NCBI GenBank assembly: GCA_964600225.1
Contig: CAZRIT010000054.1
Location: forward strand, 1 to 13,155
DNA length: 13,155 nucleotides
Source: CAZRIT01 sp964600225
Lineage (GTDB): Bacteria; Bacillota; Clostridia; Christensenellales; CAG-138
Direction: 5' to 3'
Shown here: positions 12,675 through 13,155 of the stretch, in pieces
Position numbering within the stretch: position 1 is the stretch's first letter
Layout of the letters: each line of letters starts with the position of its first letter
The notes under the pieces: generated by a model
Database searches by the model: none
Told to the model about the DNA's origin: nothing
Seen by the model: only the letters and a program-made list of their open reading frames with translations
Translations under genes and position numbers: made by a program

Positions 12675-12700
12675 AAAAAGCACCCCGCAGGGTGCTTTTT
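12675..12700 (-). terminator. Intrinsic terminator of the sortase gene
   Basis: AAAAAGCACCC (12675-12685) pairs with GGGTGCTTTTT (12690-12700) around a four-base loop. On the minus strand the hairpin lies 20 bases after the sortase stop and ends in a T-tract. The symmetrical A and T flanks mean it could also stop rightward transcription entering from the repeat cluster. Confidence 0.9.
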
Positions 12701-12720
12701 CATGTCCTATTGTTTGTCTC

Positions 12721-13155
12721 TCAGCTTGTGGTCGTGGAGGCCGTGGGGGCGGGCATGGCCGCGTCCTTTTGCACGCAGCGCACGATCAGGCGGTAGTTGC
12801 CGTTGCTTTTACAAGTCATCAGCGTCAGGCCGCATTCGCCCTTGTAGTAATCCAGCTCCGAGAATTTATCGGGCAGGACGGTCTCGGTCTCGTATACCTC
12901 GTAGCGCACGCGCTTGTTGTCCACCGCGGAGGAGAGGAACAGCTCGTCTCCCACCTTCAGCTTGTCGAGGTTACCAAAGTGCGCGCCGCTTTTGTAGTTG
13001 TGTCCGATGAGGACGATGTTGCCCTCCTGGTTGGGCAGCGGCCCCTGATAGCGGCAGATGGAGATCTTCAACAGATTGTACGACCACTTGCCGATGATGG
13101 GGTACTCCTGCTTGGTCGAGGGCGCGGCGGACTGCGCCTTGGCTGCGGCCGGTGA
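12721..13155 (-). CDS. Sortase, partial (N-terminus beyond the window)
   Basis: The last 144 codons of a sortase gene are present and the frame stays open to the window edge. The TTG at 13071 is an internal leucine codon, not the start. An Ala/Ser/Pro/Lys-rich linker is followed by YPIIGKWSYNLLKISICRY and the catalytic region. The active-site histidine is in LIGHNYKSGAHFGNL, the cysteine in LTLMTCKSNGNYR, and the arginine in RLIVRC. A short Ala/Thr/Ser-rich tail ends the protein. Sortases are membrane-anchored transpeptidases that attach LPxTG-type proteins to peptidoglycan or join pilins. The class and the substrates cannot be told from this fragment, as the neighbouring genes lie outside the window. 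Confidence 0.88.
   Translation of the reverse strand, partial: SPAAAKAQSAAPSTKQEYPIIGKWSYNLLKISICRYQGPLPNQEGNIVLIGHNYKSGAHFGNLDKLKVGDELFLSSAVDNKRVRYEVYETETVLPDKFSELDYYKGECGLTLMTCKSNGNYRLIVRCVQKDAAMPAPTASTTTS

Noticed and set aside
12658..13155. Plus-strand open frame reaching the right edge
   Set aside because: It is antisense to the sortase, whose His, Cys and Arg active-site motifs are clear on the minus strand.
1..13155. Mobile element or phage remnant
   Set aside because: No transposase, integrase, tRNA-adjacent attachment site or phage gene is visible. The only transposable-looking sequences are the short non-coding repeats.

Overview
The window reads as a stretch of chromosome from a GC-rich Gram-positive anaerobe of the Clostridia type. 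That placement is inferred from four things: strong GGAGG-type ribosome sites, a lipoprotein-type TRAP binding protein, the walJ-rlmH gene pair typical of Firmicutes, and a sortase. I cannot name a genus. No phage, transposase, CRISPR, tRNA or rRNA gene is visible.

Left part (1-6985): a regulated uptake and catabolism locus. A minus-strand regulator with three fused domains (MerR-type HTH, XRE-type HTH, cupin) is followed 18 bases later by a small Smr-domain protein. Across an AT-rich divergent promoter region lies a plus-strand operon of six genes. They are an isopropylmalate/homocitrate synthase-like DRE-TIM enzyme, a short-chain dehydrogenase, a complete TRAP transporter (binding protein, small and large membrane subunits) and a YhcH/YjgK/YiaL-family protein. 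A clear intrinsic terminator closes the operon. The simplest reading is uptake of a carboxylate or sugar acid by the TRAP system, presentation of the right form by the YhcH-like protein, and oxidation or reduction plus C-C bond chemistry by the two enzymes, under control of a ligand-sensing regulator. The substrate cannot be read from the sequence, and I know of no characterised pathway with this set.

Middle part (6986-9432): a T-rich repeat and fold-back region separates the operon from two convergent minus-strand genes. These are an alpha-phosphohexomutase (pgcA-like) and, one base after its stop, a YbaK/EbsC-family aminoacyl-tRNA deacylase.

Right part (9433-13155): a six-TM membrane protein with a C-terminal CxxC...CxxC motif starts from a promoter placed so close to its ATG that the mRNA may be leaderless. 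It is followed by walJ (yycJ) and rlmH. Both are flanked by a dispersed, hairpin-forming repeat family that is also present at the left edge of the window. About 600 bases after rlmH hold no gene but carry a dense cluster of these repeats in head-to-head pairs. The window ends inside a minus-strand sortase gene that has its own terminator.
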